This document shows, piece after piece, positions 9,001 through 17,359 of a stretch of 64,000 nucleotides of DNA. This stretch comes from Comamonadaceae bacterium. GTDB taxonomy: Bacteria > Pseudomonadota > Gammaproteobacteria > Burkholderiales > Burkholderiaceae_C. How positions within the stretch are numbered: the stretch's first letter is position 1; every line of letters begins with the position of its first letter. The notes beneath the pieces were generated by a model that saw only the letters and a program-made list of their open reading frames with translations, had not been told where the DNA came from and made no database searches. Location of the stretch: contig JAACZV010000022.1 in assembly GCA_009996515.1 (NCBI GenBank), positions 1 to 64,000 on the forward strand. Direction: 5' to 3'. The position numbers and the translations under genes are program-made.

Positions 9001-9902
9001 GCGGGAATGGTCGCGGAATCTTGGGCGAGCAGGGAGTCGATTTCGTGGGCCTGCGGGATGCTGGCCTGGGCACCGGCCCGGGTGCAGGCCAGCGCGGCGG
9101 CCGCGCTGGCGCGGCGCAGCGCCGGGCGCAGGCCGTCGCCGCGGCTCAGCGCGGCGACCAGCACGCCGCAGAAGGTGTCGCCCGCGGCGGTGGTGTCGAC
9201 CGCGTGAACCGGGAAAGCGCCCTGGCGGATCAGGGCACCCTCGTGCCGCGCCAGGCAGCCGCGGCTGCCCAGCGTCACGATGACGGTCGGCACGGCGACC
9301 CTGGCGAGGGCCGCCTCCACGCCGTCGCCGGTGCCGGCGATGGCCGCCAGCTCGCTCTCGTTGACGACCAGCAGGTCCACGGCGTCCAGCAGTTCGGCGG
9401 GCAGCGGCCGTGCCGGCGCGGCGTTGAGCACCACGCCGACGCCAGCGGCGCGGGCGCGGCGCGCGTAGGCGGTGACGGTGGCTATGGGCGTCTCCAGCTG
9501 CAGCAGCAGATGGCTGACCCCGTCCAGCGACGGCAGGTGCTCGTCGCGCAGCGCGTTGTTGGCGCCGGGGGCCACGGTGATGGCGTTCTCGGCGCTGTCG
9601 GAGACGCAGATGAAGGCGCAGCCGGTGGGCTCGGCGCCGTCACGGACGATGTGCAGCTGGACGCCGGCGCCTCGCAGCGAGGCCTCCAGCGTCGCCGCCT
9701 GGGCATCCTGCCCCAGCGCCAGCAGCATCTGCACCGGTGCACCGCCGGCGGTGGCCGCGGCCACCGCCTGGTTGGCGCCCGTGCCGCCGGGAAAGCAGGC
9801 GAAGCCGCGGCCCAGCACGGTTTCGCCCGGGGCCGGCACATGGCTGGCGCGGACGACGAAGTCCAGGTTGGCCGAGCCGGCCACCAGAACGCTGCGGGAC
9901 AT
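8997..9902 (-). CDS. PfkB-family sugar kinase (ribokinase-like)
   Basis: Phosphorylates a sugar, probably the monosaccharide released by the locus. The 301-residue protein has the PfkB signatures: VLVAGSANLDFVV at the start, FPGGTGANQAVAAA, and VDTTAAGDTFCGVLVAAL, which holds the anion hole and catalytic aspartate. ATP-site residues around VIVTLGSRGC are also present. The stop overlaps the start of the fusion gene by 4 bases; the TonB receptor gene ends 12 bases upstream. The family can use ribose or other furanoses, so the true substrate is open. Confidence 0.88.
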   Translation of the reverse strand: MSRSVLVAGSANLDFVVRASHVPAPGETVLGRGFACFPGGTGANQAVAAATAGGAPVQMLLALGQDAQAATLEASLRGAGVQLHIVRDGAEPTGCAFICVSDSAENAITVAPGANNALRDEHLPSLDGVSHLLLQLETPIATVTAYARRARAAGVGVVLNAAPARPLPAELLDAVDLLVVNESELAAIAGTGDGVEAALARVAVPTVIVTLGSRGCLARHEGALIRQGAFPVHAVDTTAAGDTFCGVLVAALSRGDGLRPALRRASAAAALACTRAGAQASIPQAHEIDSLLAQDSATIPA

Positions 9903-9914
9903 GGGCAGCTCCGG

Positions 9915-12074
9915 TCAGAAGGTCACGGTCTGCGTCAGCGAGAACACGCGGCCGCGGCCCGAGAAGTAGTTCTTGAAGCCGGGCAGCTGCGACCAGCTCA
10001 GCACGTAGAACTTGTTGGTCAGGTTCTCGATGCCCAGCGTGGTCTTGCCGTAGCGGCCCCAGTCGTAGTTGGCGCCGAGGTCGAACAGCGTGTAGCCGCG
10101 GGTGTGCTCCTCGCCCGACAGGCCGACGTTGAGGTCGCGGCTGAGCAGCTTGGTGAAGCCCAGGTTCACGTCGCCGCCCGGCATGAACTTCCAGGTGACG
10201 GCGCCGCCGATCTTGTCGGGGCTGGTGTCGTTCACGCCCATGCGCTTGGTCAGCGGGCCGCCAGCCACGAAAGTGGTCTTGCCGAGGATGCGCGAATACA
10301 GCGCGTTGACCTTGATCTCCGGGGTCAGCTGCGCATCGCCGGTCATCTCGAAGCCGCTGATCTGCACCGGCGCGCGGTTCATGACGAAGTCGTTGGTGAC
10401 CGGGTCCACCGACAGCGACACGCCCAGGCTGGAGTAGGACTGGTAGACCGAGGCGCCGAAGCTGGCGCTCTTGCCGCGCCAGTTCACGCCCACCTCCTTG
10501 TTGCGCACGATGATGGCCTGAAGGTCCAGGATGCCGGCCACGTTGGTGTTCTTGGAGTTCTTGTTGATGTTGCGCAGCGGGATGCCCACGTTGGGCAGCG
10601 TGAAGCCCTTGCCCAGCGACGCGAACACCGACCAGTTCTCCGGCAGCCGCAGCACGGCGCCGATGTTGGGCAGCGTGGCGGCGTAGTCCAGCTTGCCGCC
10701 GGTGACGTTGATGCGGTCGCGGTAGTAGGTGGTGGTGTAGTTGTCCACGCGCAGCGTGCCGTCCTCGCGGCGCACGCCGCCCGACAGCGTCAGCGGGCCC
10801 GCGTCCCAGGACAGCTGGGTGTAGGGCGCGACGCTGCGGTAGATCATCGGCGGCACCCACAGCCGGTCGGTCAGGGCCAGGCGCTGCTGCGCGTTGTCCT
10901 CGGTCAGGTCCACGCCGCCGCGGAACTCCAGCCCCTTGACGCCGAAGGCGTCGGCGCGCGTCCAGGAGCTGCGCAGGCCCTTCTTCTTGGCCAGGATCTC
11001 CGACTGGTCCCACAGCGTGCCCAGCGGCGCGATCAGCGGATCCTGGCGGTCGGCGCCGTCCTCCGCCGGGTAGCGCATGGCCTGGCGCGCGAAGTAGGCG
11101 TCCAGCTGCAGCGCGCCGCCCCACAGTGCGGCGTTGCTGTACGAGGCGGTGAGCTGCTTGAAGTCGTTGAACTCGGCCTTGGAGCCGGGAACGGCACCCC
11201 GCTCCGAGGTGTTGGTCATGCCGGTGTCGCGGTTGCCCTCGACGAGGCGGTAGCCGTTGTTGCCCTCCACCTTGAAGGCGCTGACGGAGAACTGCAGGCG
11301 CTGGGACTTGTCGGTGCCGAAGTCGAAGCCCAGCTTGCCGAACAGGTTGTTGGACTTGCTGTCCATCAGCGAGCCGCTGGTGTTCAGGCCCACGCGGTTG
11401 CCGTTGCCGTCGTAGGCGATGCCGCGCTCGATGCGCGAGGCCGACAGCACCATGTCGTAGTCGTCGGTCTTGCGCAGCCAGTTCAGGCCCACCTTGTAGC
11501 CGGTGCTGTCGTCCTTGGCCTCGGTCGTGATGCGGGTGACGAGCTGGAACTCGTCGCCCATCTTGGTCGGCACGCGGGAGATGTAGTTGATGATGCCGCC
11601 CGCCGCGCCTATGCCCTCGGAGGCCGACGGGCCGTTGATGACCTCGATGCGGCCCACCAGGCCCATGTCGGTGAAGGTAGCGTTGCGCGTGCCCTCGCGC
11701 AGCGGCGAGCCCTGGGGCACGCCGTCGAACAGGCGCAGCGCGATGCGGCCGCGCAGGTTCTCGCCCGTGTTGCTCATGGCCTGCGAGGACTCGGAATAGC
11801 CCGGCACCACGCGCGACAGCACCGCGGTGGCGTCCTCGGTCAGCGCCAGCGTCTGCGACAACTCGGTCTTGCCGACGACGTTGATCGCGCCGGGGATCTT
11901 GTCGATGGCCTTGGCCGTGCGCGTGCCCGTGACGATGGTGCGCTCGAGCTGGTTGGCCTTGTCGTCGGCGGCGGCACTGGCGGCCGCGGCCGGCGGCGTG
12001 GCGGCCTCCTGGGCGTAGGCCGTCGAGATGGCGGTGGCCAGCGTGAGCGTGGCAACGGGAACGACGTGCTTCAT
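9915..12074 (-). CDS. TonB-dependent outer-membrane receptor
   Basis: 719 residues: signal peptide (MKHVVPVATLTLATAISTAYAQ), a short Ala-rich stretch, a TonB-box-like segment (ERTIVTGTRTAKAI), then the plug (PGAINVVGKTEL, GENLRGRIALRLFDGVP, VGRIEVINGPSASEGIGAAGGIINYI) and a 22-strand-type barrel ending in aromatic FSLTQTVTF. Plug and barrel resemble the siderophore-receptor branch, but the setting among glycoside hydrolase, esterase and sugar kinase genes suggests import of an oligosaccharide or glycoside. It heads the rbsK-like/fusion/GH127/CaiB run, 12 bases from the kinase. Confidence 0.9.
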   Translation of the reverse strand: MKHVVPVATLTLATAISTAYAQEAATPPAAAASAAADDKANQLERTIVTGTRTAKAIDKIPGAINVVGKTELSQTLALTEDATAVLSRVVPGYSESSQAMSNTGENLRGRIALRLFDGVPQGSPLREGTRNATFTDMGLVGRIEVINGPSASEGIGAAGGIINYISRVPTKMGDEFQLVTRITTEAKDDSTGYKVGLNWLRKTDDYDMVLSASRIERGIAYDGNGNRVGLNTSGSLMDSKSNNLFGKLGFDFGTDKSQRLQFSVSAFKVEGNNGYRLVEGNRDTGMTNTSERGAVPGSKAEFNDFKQLTASYSNAALWGGALQLDAYFARQAMRYPAEDGADRQDPLIAPLGTLWDQSEILAKKKGLRSSWTRADAFGVKGLEFRGGVDLTEDNAQQRLALTDRLWVPPMIYRSVAPYTQLSWDAGPLTLSGGVRREDGTLRVDNYTTTYYRDRINVTGGKLDYAATLPNIGAVLRLPENWSVFASLGKGFTLPNVGIPLRNINKNSKNTNVAGILDLQAIIVRNKEVGVNWRGKSASFGASVYQSYSSLGVSLSVDPVTNDFVMNRAPVQISGFEMTGDAQLTPEIKVNALYSRILGKTTFVAGGPLTKRMGVNDTSPDKIGGAVTWKFMPGGDVNLGFTKLLSRDLNVGLSGEEHTRGYTLFDLGANYDWGRYGKTTLGIENLTNKFYVLSWSQLPGFKNYFSGRGRVFSLTQTVTF

Positions 12075-12212
12075 GGTCTTGTCTCTGCTGTGGTTATGGA
12101 TGCACAGGCCAGCCCCTTGCGGCCCGTGTTGGGACCAGTCTCGGCCAGCCGGGAATAAACAGGAATGGCCTGTATCTATGTTCAGACGACAGGTTTTGTT
12201 GCTTCTGTCGGC

Positions 12213-13121
12213 TCACCAGGCCAGCTGGCGGGCGCACCAGCGCAGGCCTTCGCGCAAGGCCGGCTGCCAGACCGACCAGTCGTGGCCGCCGGCCAGGATG
12301 CGCAGCGCCGCCTTGGCGCCGGGCTCGCGGCTGAGCCGGCTGAACAGCTTGTGCGCTTCCATGTCGATGTCGTGCGCGGACTCGGCGGGGTCGGGGTGCT
12401 TGTATTCCTGGTCGCCGGCGGCGATGAACAGACGCAGTGCCGGTGCCTGGCCTTGCCGGCCGGCCAGCAGCGCCGGGTAGTTGCTGGCCTCGTACAGCGC
12501 GTCGACGAAGAGTGCGTGGCCGCAGCCGAAGGCGCCGAACTCGCGCGTGCTGGAGCCGGCGGGGGGCAGCGGCGTGTAGACCGCCGGGCTCAGCACGATG
12601 GCCGCGCCAAAGACCTGGGGCCGGGCCAGCGCGAAGCGCATGGCCCCGTAGCCGCCCATGGAGTAGCCGCCGACGACGCGGGACTCCCGGTCTCGCCGCA
12701 CCGGCCACTGCGCCTCGACGTGTGGCAGCAGTTCGTCCAGCAGCAGGGACTCGACCGGCGCGCCCTCGACATGGGCCGAATCGACGTAGTAGCCGCCGCG
12801 ACGGCTCCACGGCGCATCGGGCATGACGGCGATCAGCGGCGGGATCACCGCGGCGGCGATCAGGTCGTCGAGCACGCTCTTGATCCGGGTCCAGGCCGAC
12901 ATGTTGTCGCCACGCCCGTGCAGCAACAGCAGCAGCGGATAGCGCTGCGCCGCCTCCGGCTCGTAGCCCTGGGGCAGGTAGAGCTGGAAGTCGATGCGGC
13001 CGCGCCGGCCGTCCAGGCGCGAGACGATCAGCCGCGAGCCGGCGGCCGGGGGCTCCGCGGCGCGGGAGGGCGTGAACAGCGGCGAGGCGCCCAGTGCGAG
13101 AAGCTGGCGTCGGTCAGGCAT
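12213..13121 (-). CDS. Alpha/beta-hydrolase-fold esterase (esterase D / CE1 type), probably exported
   Basis: 302 residues. The N-terminus MPDRRQLLALGASPLFTPSRAAEP has a twin-arginine-like RR and a hydrophobic stretch, so export is plausible but weakly supported. The hydrolase core has LLLLLHGRGDNMSAW (oxyanion region), the nucleophile elbow GYSMGGYGAM (GxSxG), a candidate acid in FIAAGDQEYKHPD and the histidine in LAGGHDWSVW. CE1 members include feruloyl and acetyl esterases, which fits removal of an acyl group from a sugar. The start overlaps the LysR stop by 8 bases; a 138-base gap follows before the TonB receptor gene. Confidence 0.85.
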   Translation of the reverse strand: MPDRRQLLALGASPLFTPSRAAEPPAAGSRLIVSRLDGRRGRIDFQLYLPQGYEPEAAQRYPLLLLLHGRGDNMSAWTRIKSVLDDLIAAAVIPPLIAVMPDAPWSRRGGYYVDSAHVEGAPVESLLLDELLPHVEAQWPVRRDRESRVVGGYSMGGYGAMRFALARPQVFGAAIVLSPAVYTPLPPAGSSTREFGAFGCGHALFVDALYEASNYPALLAGRQGQAPALRLFIAAGDQEYKHPDPAESAHDIDMEAHKLFSRLSREPGAKAALRILAGGHDWSVWQPALREGLRWCARQLAW

Positions 13122-13995
13122 CGGGGCGGGCCATCGCGGCGCGGCTCTCCTGCAGGAAGGCCTGCACCAGCCGGATGCGTATGGTCGAGCGGGACCAGAC
13201 GATGCCGATGCGGCGCGGCTCGCAGGGCTGCGGCAGCGGAATGCGCACCAGGTTCAGGCCCTCGGGCCAGGGCCGGGCCCAGTCCGGCACCAGCGACACG
13301 CCCAGGCCGCGGTCGACCATGACGGCGATGGCGTTCAGCGCGTTGAGCTCGAAGCGCTCGCGCGGCGTGATGCCCACCGAGCGCAGGTACTGGTCGGCCT
13401 GGCGGCCACCCCACTGGCTGCGGTCGTAGCGGATCAGCGGCTCGGTGGCGAGCAGCTCGTGGGGGTCCCGGTCGGCCATGCGCGCCGGCGCCAGCACCAC
13501 CAGGGGCTCCTCGCGCAGCAGCTCCCAGTCGCAGGTCTTGGGCAGTGCAAAAGGCGCTTGCAGCACGATGGCCGCGTCGAGATCACCGCTGTCCACCGCC
13601 CGGTGCAGCTCGGGCGAGTAGCCCGGCTTGATGAAGACCTGGATGCCGGGGAAGCGCGCCACCATGCGCGCCAGGATGTCCGGCAGCATGCCCGTCAGCG
13701 CATTGGTGCCGGCGCCCAGCCTCAGCTCCCCGGCGCTGGGGTCGTCGTTGGCCACGGTGCGCAGGTCGGCCACGTCGCGCAGCAGCGCGCGGGCCCGGGG
13801 CAGGGCGCGCGCGCCGGCCTCGGTGATGTTGACGGTGCGTCCCACGCGCGCGATCAGCGCCGTGCCCATGCCGCGTTCCAGCGTGTGGATCTGCTGGGCC
13901 ACCGCGGCGGGCGTGATGTTCAACAGGCGGGCCGCGGCGGCCATGGAGCCCTCGTCGACGACGGCGACGAAGGTGCGCAGGAACTCCGTGTCCAT
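13114..13995 (-). CDS. LysR-family transcriptional regulator
   Basis: 293 residues with an N-terminal winged HTH (FLRTFVAVVDEGSMAAAARLLNITPAAVAQQIHTLERGMG, long recognised LysR pattern) and a substrate-binding domain of periplasmic-binding-protein type (GELRLGAGTNALTGMLP, LDAAIVLQAPF, GLGVSLVPDWARPW). It is embedded in the operon, 6 bases after the symporter stop and overlapping the esterase start, rather than divergent as is usual for the family. It probably senses a metabolite of the locus and controls the promoter upstream of the CitE-like gene. Confidence 0.93.
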   Translation of the reverse strand: MDTEFLRTFVAVVDEGSMAAAARLLNITPAAVAQQIHTLERGMGTALIARVGRTVNITEAGARALPRARALLRDVADLRTVANDDPSAGELRLGAGTNALTGMLPDILARMVARFPGIQVFIKPGYSPELHRAVDSGDLDAAIVLQAPFALPKTCDWELLREEPLVVLAPARMADRDPHELLATEPLIRYDRSQWGGRQADQYLRSVGITPRERFELNALNAIAVMVDRGLGVSLVPDWARPWPEGLNLVRIPLPQPCEPRRIGIVWSRSTIRIRLVQAFLQESRAAMARPDA

Positions 13996-14001
13996 GGGGT
14001 G

Positions 14002-16341
14002 TCAGTCGTCTCGGTAGATGGTGAGGCCCTTCAGGGACTGGCGGGGCGGGGGGAACAGCAGGCTGGCCAGGTAGCCGATGACGATGCACAGCAAGATGGA
14101 GATGGCCAAGTAGAAGTAGGGATGAACCAGCTTCATCCACCAGGCCAGCGTGGTCAGCAGTATGGCCGAGGCCACCCCGATGGCCACGCCCGGCGCGTTG
14201 GCGCGGCGCGTGAACATGCCCAGCGTGTAGGCGCCCGCGAAGCCGCCACCCAGCAGGCCGGCCAGCTCGATGGACACGTCGAACAGCGAGTGGATGTCGT
14301 AGCGCGACAGCACCAGCGCGAACGCGATGCCGATGAGGCCGGCCGCCACCGTCATCAGCTCGGCGAACAGCACGCTCTTCTTGGGATCCGGGTTCTTGAC
14401 CAGCTTCTCGTAGAAGTCCACCGAGGCCAGCGTCGCGACGCTGTTGATGATGCTGGACAGCGTGGCCATGGCCGCCGCGAAGATGCCGGCGATGATGAGG
14501 CCCGTGACCCCCATGGGCAGCTCCGCGGCGATGAACATCGGGAAGGTGGCGTCGATGCTGAGCAGCGGGTTCATGCGCTCGGGGTTGGCCTTGTAGTACA
14601 CGTACAGCGCCGTGCCGATGGCGTAGAAGACGAAGCCGCCGGGGATCATGATGGCCGCGAAGGCCCAGATGGAGCGGCCGGCGTCGCGGTCGTTCTTGGT
14701 GGACAGCGTGCGCTGCATCAGCACCTGGTCCTTGGGGAAGGTCAGCACGACGTCGAAGACCACCAGGAAGATGAAGCCCCAGACCGTGGCCTTGGTCAGG
14801 TCGAAGCTGAAGTCGAACATCTTGGTCTTCTGCGCCGCCGCCGCCTCGTGCATCAGCTGGGACAGGCCGCCGTCCAGGTGCCAGATGACGAAGCCGATCG
14901 CGAACAGCGCGCCGCCCATCTTCACGACCAGCTGCACGATGTCGGTCCAGACCACGGCCTTCATGCCGCCTAGCGCCGTGTAGGCGATGGTGAAGCCGCC
15001 CATCAGCAGGATGCTCCACACCATGTCTATGCCCGTGATGGTGGCGATGGCCAGCGACGGCAGGAACAGGATCACGCTCATGCGGCTGCCCAGCTGCACC
15101 AGGATGCACAGCGCGCTGGAGAGCATGCGGATGGCCGGGTGGAAGCGGGTCTCCAAGTAGGAGAACACGCTCATCAAGTCCAGGCGGCGCAGCAGCGGCA
15201 CGATCCAGACGGCGACGAACATCAGCCCCAGCACGGCGATCAGGTTGTTGGTCAGGTACTGCCAGTTGGTCTCGAAGGCCTTGGCCGGGATGGCGATGTA
15301 GCTGATGGAGCTGGTGTTCGCCGCGTACAGGCTGACGCCCGCGGCCCAGAAGGGGATGGAGCGGCCGCCCACGAAGAAGTCGGACGTCGAGTTGCGCTTC
15401 TCGCGCAGGTAGAAGTACAGGCCCATGCCCAGCATGGCGACCAGATAGACCACGATGACCAGCCAGTCCAGCCAGCGCAGCATCAGCTTGCCGGCCTCGA
15501 CCTCGGCGCCGGCCAGGGCCTGAGCGCCGGCATCGCCGCCGCCCTGCAGCCAGGCCAGGCCGGTCTTCCAGGCCGCGGGCTGCCGGGCGTCACCGGGCAG
15601 GTCGCTACGCATCGTGGCCCAGGAGCCCGTGATGGTGTGGAAGCTCAGCAGCTGCCGGGGCTGGCCGGGCTGCCCGGCGAGGTAGAGCACATGGGCCTGG
15701 CCGATGGCACGGCCCGAGCCGGCCATGACCGGCGCGCCGGGCGCGGGCAGGCTGCTCCAGCCCTGGTCGGCGGCCCAGCGCAGCTGCTGGCCTGGCAGCG
15801 TCAGGAAGATGGCCTTGGTCTGCCCCACCAGGGCCAGCGGCGCGCCGCCGCCCTGCGGCCAGGCCGGCAGCACCTGCCAGGACGGGCTGGGCTGCTCAGG
15901 CAGCAGCCTGTAGAAGCGCGCCTGGCCCGCCGCGTTCAGGCCGGCGACGTAGAGGGCCTCGGCGAGCGCCGTGGCCTGGGCCTGGCGCAGGGGCTCGGGC
16001 AGCGGTGGCAGCGCCTGGTAGCTCACCTGGTCTGCCGAGACCCGGGGGCGATGAATCGTCACGACGTCGTCGGGCAGGGCGGCGCCGAGCGCCGCCGCGC
16101 CGGCCGGCCGCGGCTGCGCTGCGCCCCAGCTGGTGCCGTCGGCCGAAAGCAGCCAGGTCTTGCTCGCGCCCAGGGCCAGCAGCCGCCCGTCGGCATTCAG
16201 CAGGCCCTGGACCGGCTCGTCGGCCTGCAGCGTCGGCAGGGCTTGGGTGCGGACGGTGGTGACCTGCTCCGCCGCCGCCCAACCCGTGGTGACGGTCGAC
16301 AGCAGGGCGAGCACGGTCAGCAGACGTGCAACAAGGCTCAT
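14002..16341 (-). CDS. Sodium/solute symporter (SSS family) with N-terminal beta-propeller-like domain
   Basis: 779 residues. A signal peptide (MSLVARLLTVLALLSTVTTGWAAAEQ) leads into ~270 residues of Kelch-like beta repeats (ADGRLLALGASKTWLLSADGTSW, EALYVAGLNAAGQARFYRLLP, HVLYLAGQPGQPRQLLSFHTIT). A 13-helix SSS domain follows (LDWLVIVVYLVAMLGMGLYFYLREKR, RSIPFWAAGVSLYAANTSSISYIAIPAKAF, DMVWSILLMGGFTIAYTALGGMKAVVWTD). The propeller would be periplasmic and could bind the sugar or sugar acid before sodium-driven uptake. It starts 3 bases after the CitE stop and ends 6 bases before the LysR gene. Confidence 0.9.
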   Translation of the reverse strand: MSLVARLLTVLALLSTVTTGWAAAEQVTTVRTQALPTLQADEPVQGLLNADGRLLALGASKTWLLSADGTSWGAAQPRPAGAAALGAALPDDVVTIHRPRVSADQVSYQALPPLPEPLRQAQATALAEALYVAGLNAAGQARFYRLLPEQPSPSWQVLPAWPQGGGAPLALVGQTKAIFLTLPGQQLRWAADQGWSSLPAPGAPVMAGSGRAIGQAHVLYLAGQPGQPRQLLSFHTITGSWATMRSDLPGDARQPAAWKTGLAWLQGGGDAGAQALAGAEVEAGKLMLRWLDWLVIVVYLVAMLGMGLYFYLREKRNSTSDFFVGGRSIPFWAAGVSLYAANTSSISYIAIPAKAFETNWQYLTNNLIAVLGLMFVAVWIVPLLRRLDLMSVFSYLETRFHPAIRMLSSALCILVQLGSRMSVILFLPSLAIATITGIDMVWSILLMGGFTIAYTALGGMKAVVWTDIVQLVVKMGGALFAIGFVIWHLDGGLSQLMHEAAAAQKTKMFDFSFDLTKATVWGFIFLVVFDVVLTFPKDQVLMQRTLSTKNDRDAGRSIWAFAAIMIPGGFVFYAIGTALYVYYKANPERMNPLLSIDATFPMFIAAELPMGVTGLIIAGIFAAAMATLSSIINSVATLASVDFYEKLVKNPDPKKSVLFAELMTVAAGLIGIAFALVLSRYDIHSLFDVSIELAGLLGGGFAGAYTLGMFTRRANAPGVAIGVASAILLTTLAWWMKLVHPYFYLAISILLCIVIGYLASLLFPPPRQSLKGLTIYRDD

Positions 16342-16344
16342 GGG

Positions 16345-17187
16345 CTACTTTCCTGAGGAAGCGAGCAGGAGGCGACGGGCCCTCTGCAGAAATGGGGGGT
16401 CGATCATCTGGCCGTCGACGACGAAGGCCGCGCGGCCCTGTGCGGCGGCGGCATCGGCGGCGGCGACGATGCGCCGCGCCTGCTCGATGAGCGCGGGGTC
16501 AGGCTGGAAGATCTCGTTGGCGGCCGCGATCTGGCTGGGATGGATGCAGCTCTTGCCGATGAAGCCCAGCGCCCGCGCCATGGCGGCTTCGGCCCGGAAA
16601 CCTTCGGCATCCTTGATGTCGGGAAACGCCCCGTCGCAGCAGAAGACGCCGGCCTCGGCGGCCGCCAGGCTGAGCCCGAACATGGCCGCGTGGACGTTGG
16701 CCGGCACGCGCCTGTCTATGCCCGCGGGCTCGAAGAGGTCGCCCAGGCCGAGCTGCAGTCCGGCGACCCGCGGGTGGGCCGCCGCGATCTCCGACGCCCG
16801 CCGCAGCGCGGCGGGGGTTTCGATGTTGGCCAGCAGCGTGGTGTCGCCCGCGAGCCCGGCCGCATCCATGGCCGCCACGGCCGCCAGCACATCGCCGGCA
16901 TGCTGGGGCTTGGGCAGGTTCACCATCCTGGCGGCCGTGCCCTGGAGCGCCTGCAGATCGGCCTTGAAGTGCGGAGAGGCCAGCGGATTGACCCTGACGA
17001 TGATCAGCTTGGCGCTGTTCAGGGCCTCGGCGCTGCGCAGGAAGCGGCCCACCTCGGACCTGGCCTCGGCCTTGCGGCTCTCGGGCACCGCGTCCTCCAG
17101 GTCGATCGAGAGGGCATCCGCGGCGCTGGCCAAGGCCTTGGCGAAAAGTTCGGGACGAATGCCGGGGACGAAAAGCTTGCTGCGCAT
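16345..17187 (-). CDS. HpcH/HpaI aldolase/citrate lyase family protein (CitE-like CoA-ester lyase)
   Basis: 280 residues from the ATG at 17187 (MRSKLFVPGIRPELFAKAL); a GTG nine bases upstream is also in frame. CitE-like motifs: SIDLEDAVPESRKAEAR with the Mg-binding Glu/Asp region, IIVRVNPL, LANIETPAAL, GLQLGLGDLF and GKSCIHPSQI. Such enzymes cleave malyl-, citramalyl- or related 3-hydroxyacyl-CoA thioesters to acetyl-CoA or pyruvate plus a partner. It is the first gene of the nine-gene minus-strand run and pairs logically with the CoA-transferase that ends the run. The substrate is not known. Confidence 0.88.
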   Translation of the reverse strand: MRSKLFVPGIRPELFAKALASAADALSIDLEDAVPESRKAEARSEVGRFLRSAEALNSAKLIIVRVNPLASPHFKADLQALQGTAARMVNLPKPQHAGDVLAAVAAMDAAGLAGDTTLLANIETPAALRRASEIAAAHPRVAGLQLGLGDLFEPAGIDRRVPANVHAAMFGLSLAAAEAGVFCCDGAFPDIKDAEGFRAEAAMARALGFIGKSCIHPSQIAAANEIFQPDPALIEQARRIVAAADAAAAQGRAAFVVDGQMIDPPFLQRARRLLLASSGK

Positions 17188-17246
17188 GGGGAACACCGTC
17201 GGGTGCGCCGCAGTATCTTTTCAGGAAAACTTTCTTGCTGAGTTTT

Positions 17247-17264
17247 CAGAAGATAGATTTTCTG
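17247..17264. promoter_or_regulatory. Imperfect palindrome upstream of the CitE-like gene, candidate operator
   Basis: CAGAAGATAGATTTTCTG is an 18-bp near-palindrome (CAGAA-N8-TTCTG) in an AT-rich patch. Next to it, TATCTT (17214-17219) and AAGATA (17250-17255) form another inverted pair, and TTTTCAG occurs twice. The surrounding DNA is otherwise very GC-rich, so this is the probable promoter and binding site for the operon's LysR protein. No -35/-10 pair can be fixed with confidence. Confidence 0.45.
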
Positions 17265-17359
17265 TTGTTCATCGGGCCCGGCGCATCGGCTCTATCCCCT
17301 GGCCGGACGGCGGGCCGGCGCATGCGGGCCGCGGACGCCGGAGTCGCTGACGTGGCGGC

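Noticed and set aside
9021-12158. Plus-strand frame of 1045 codons opposite the kinase and TonB receptor
   Set aside because: Antisense shadow with the same low-information composition; codon positions fit the minus-strand genes.
12187-12210. CGACAG/CTGTCG inverted pair after the esterase gene as a terminator
   Set aside because: Only 6 bp with a 12-base loop and no T tract, too weak to claim that the operon ends here.
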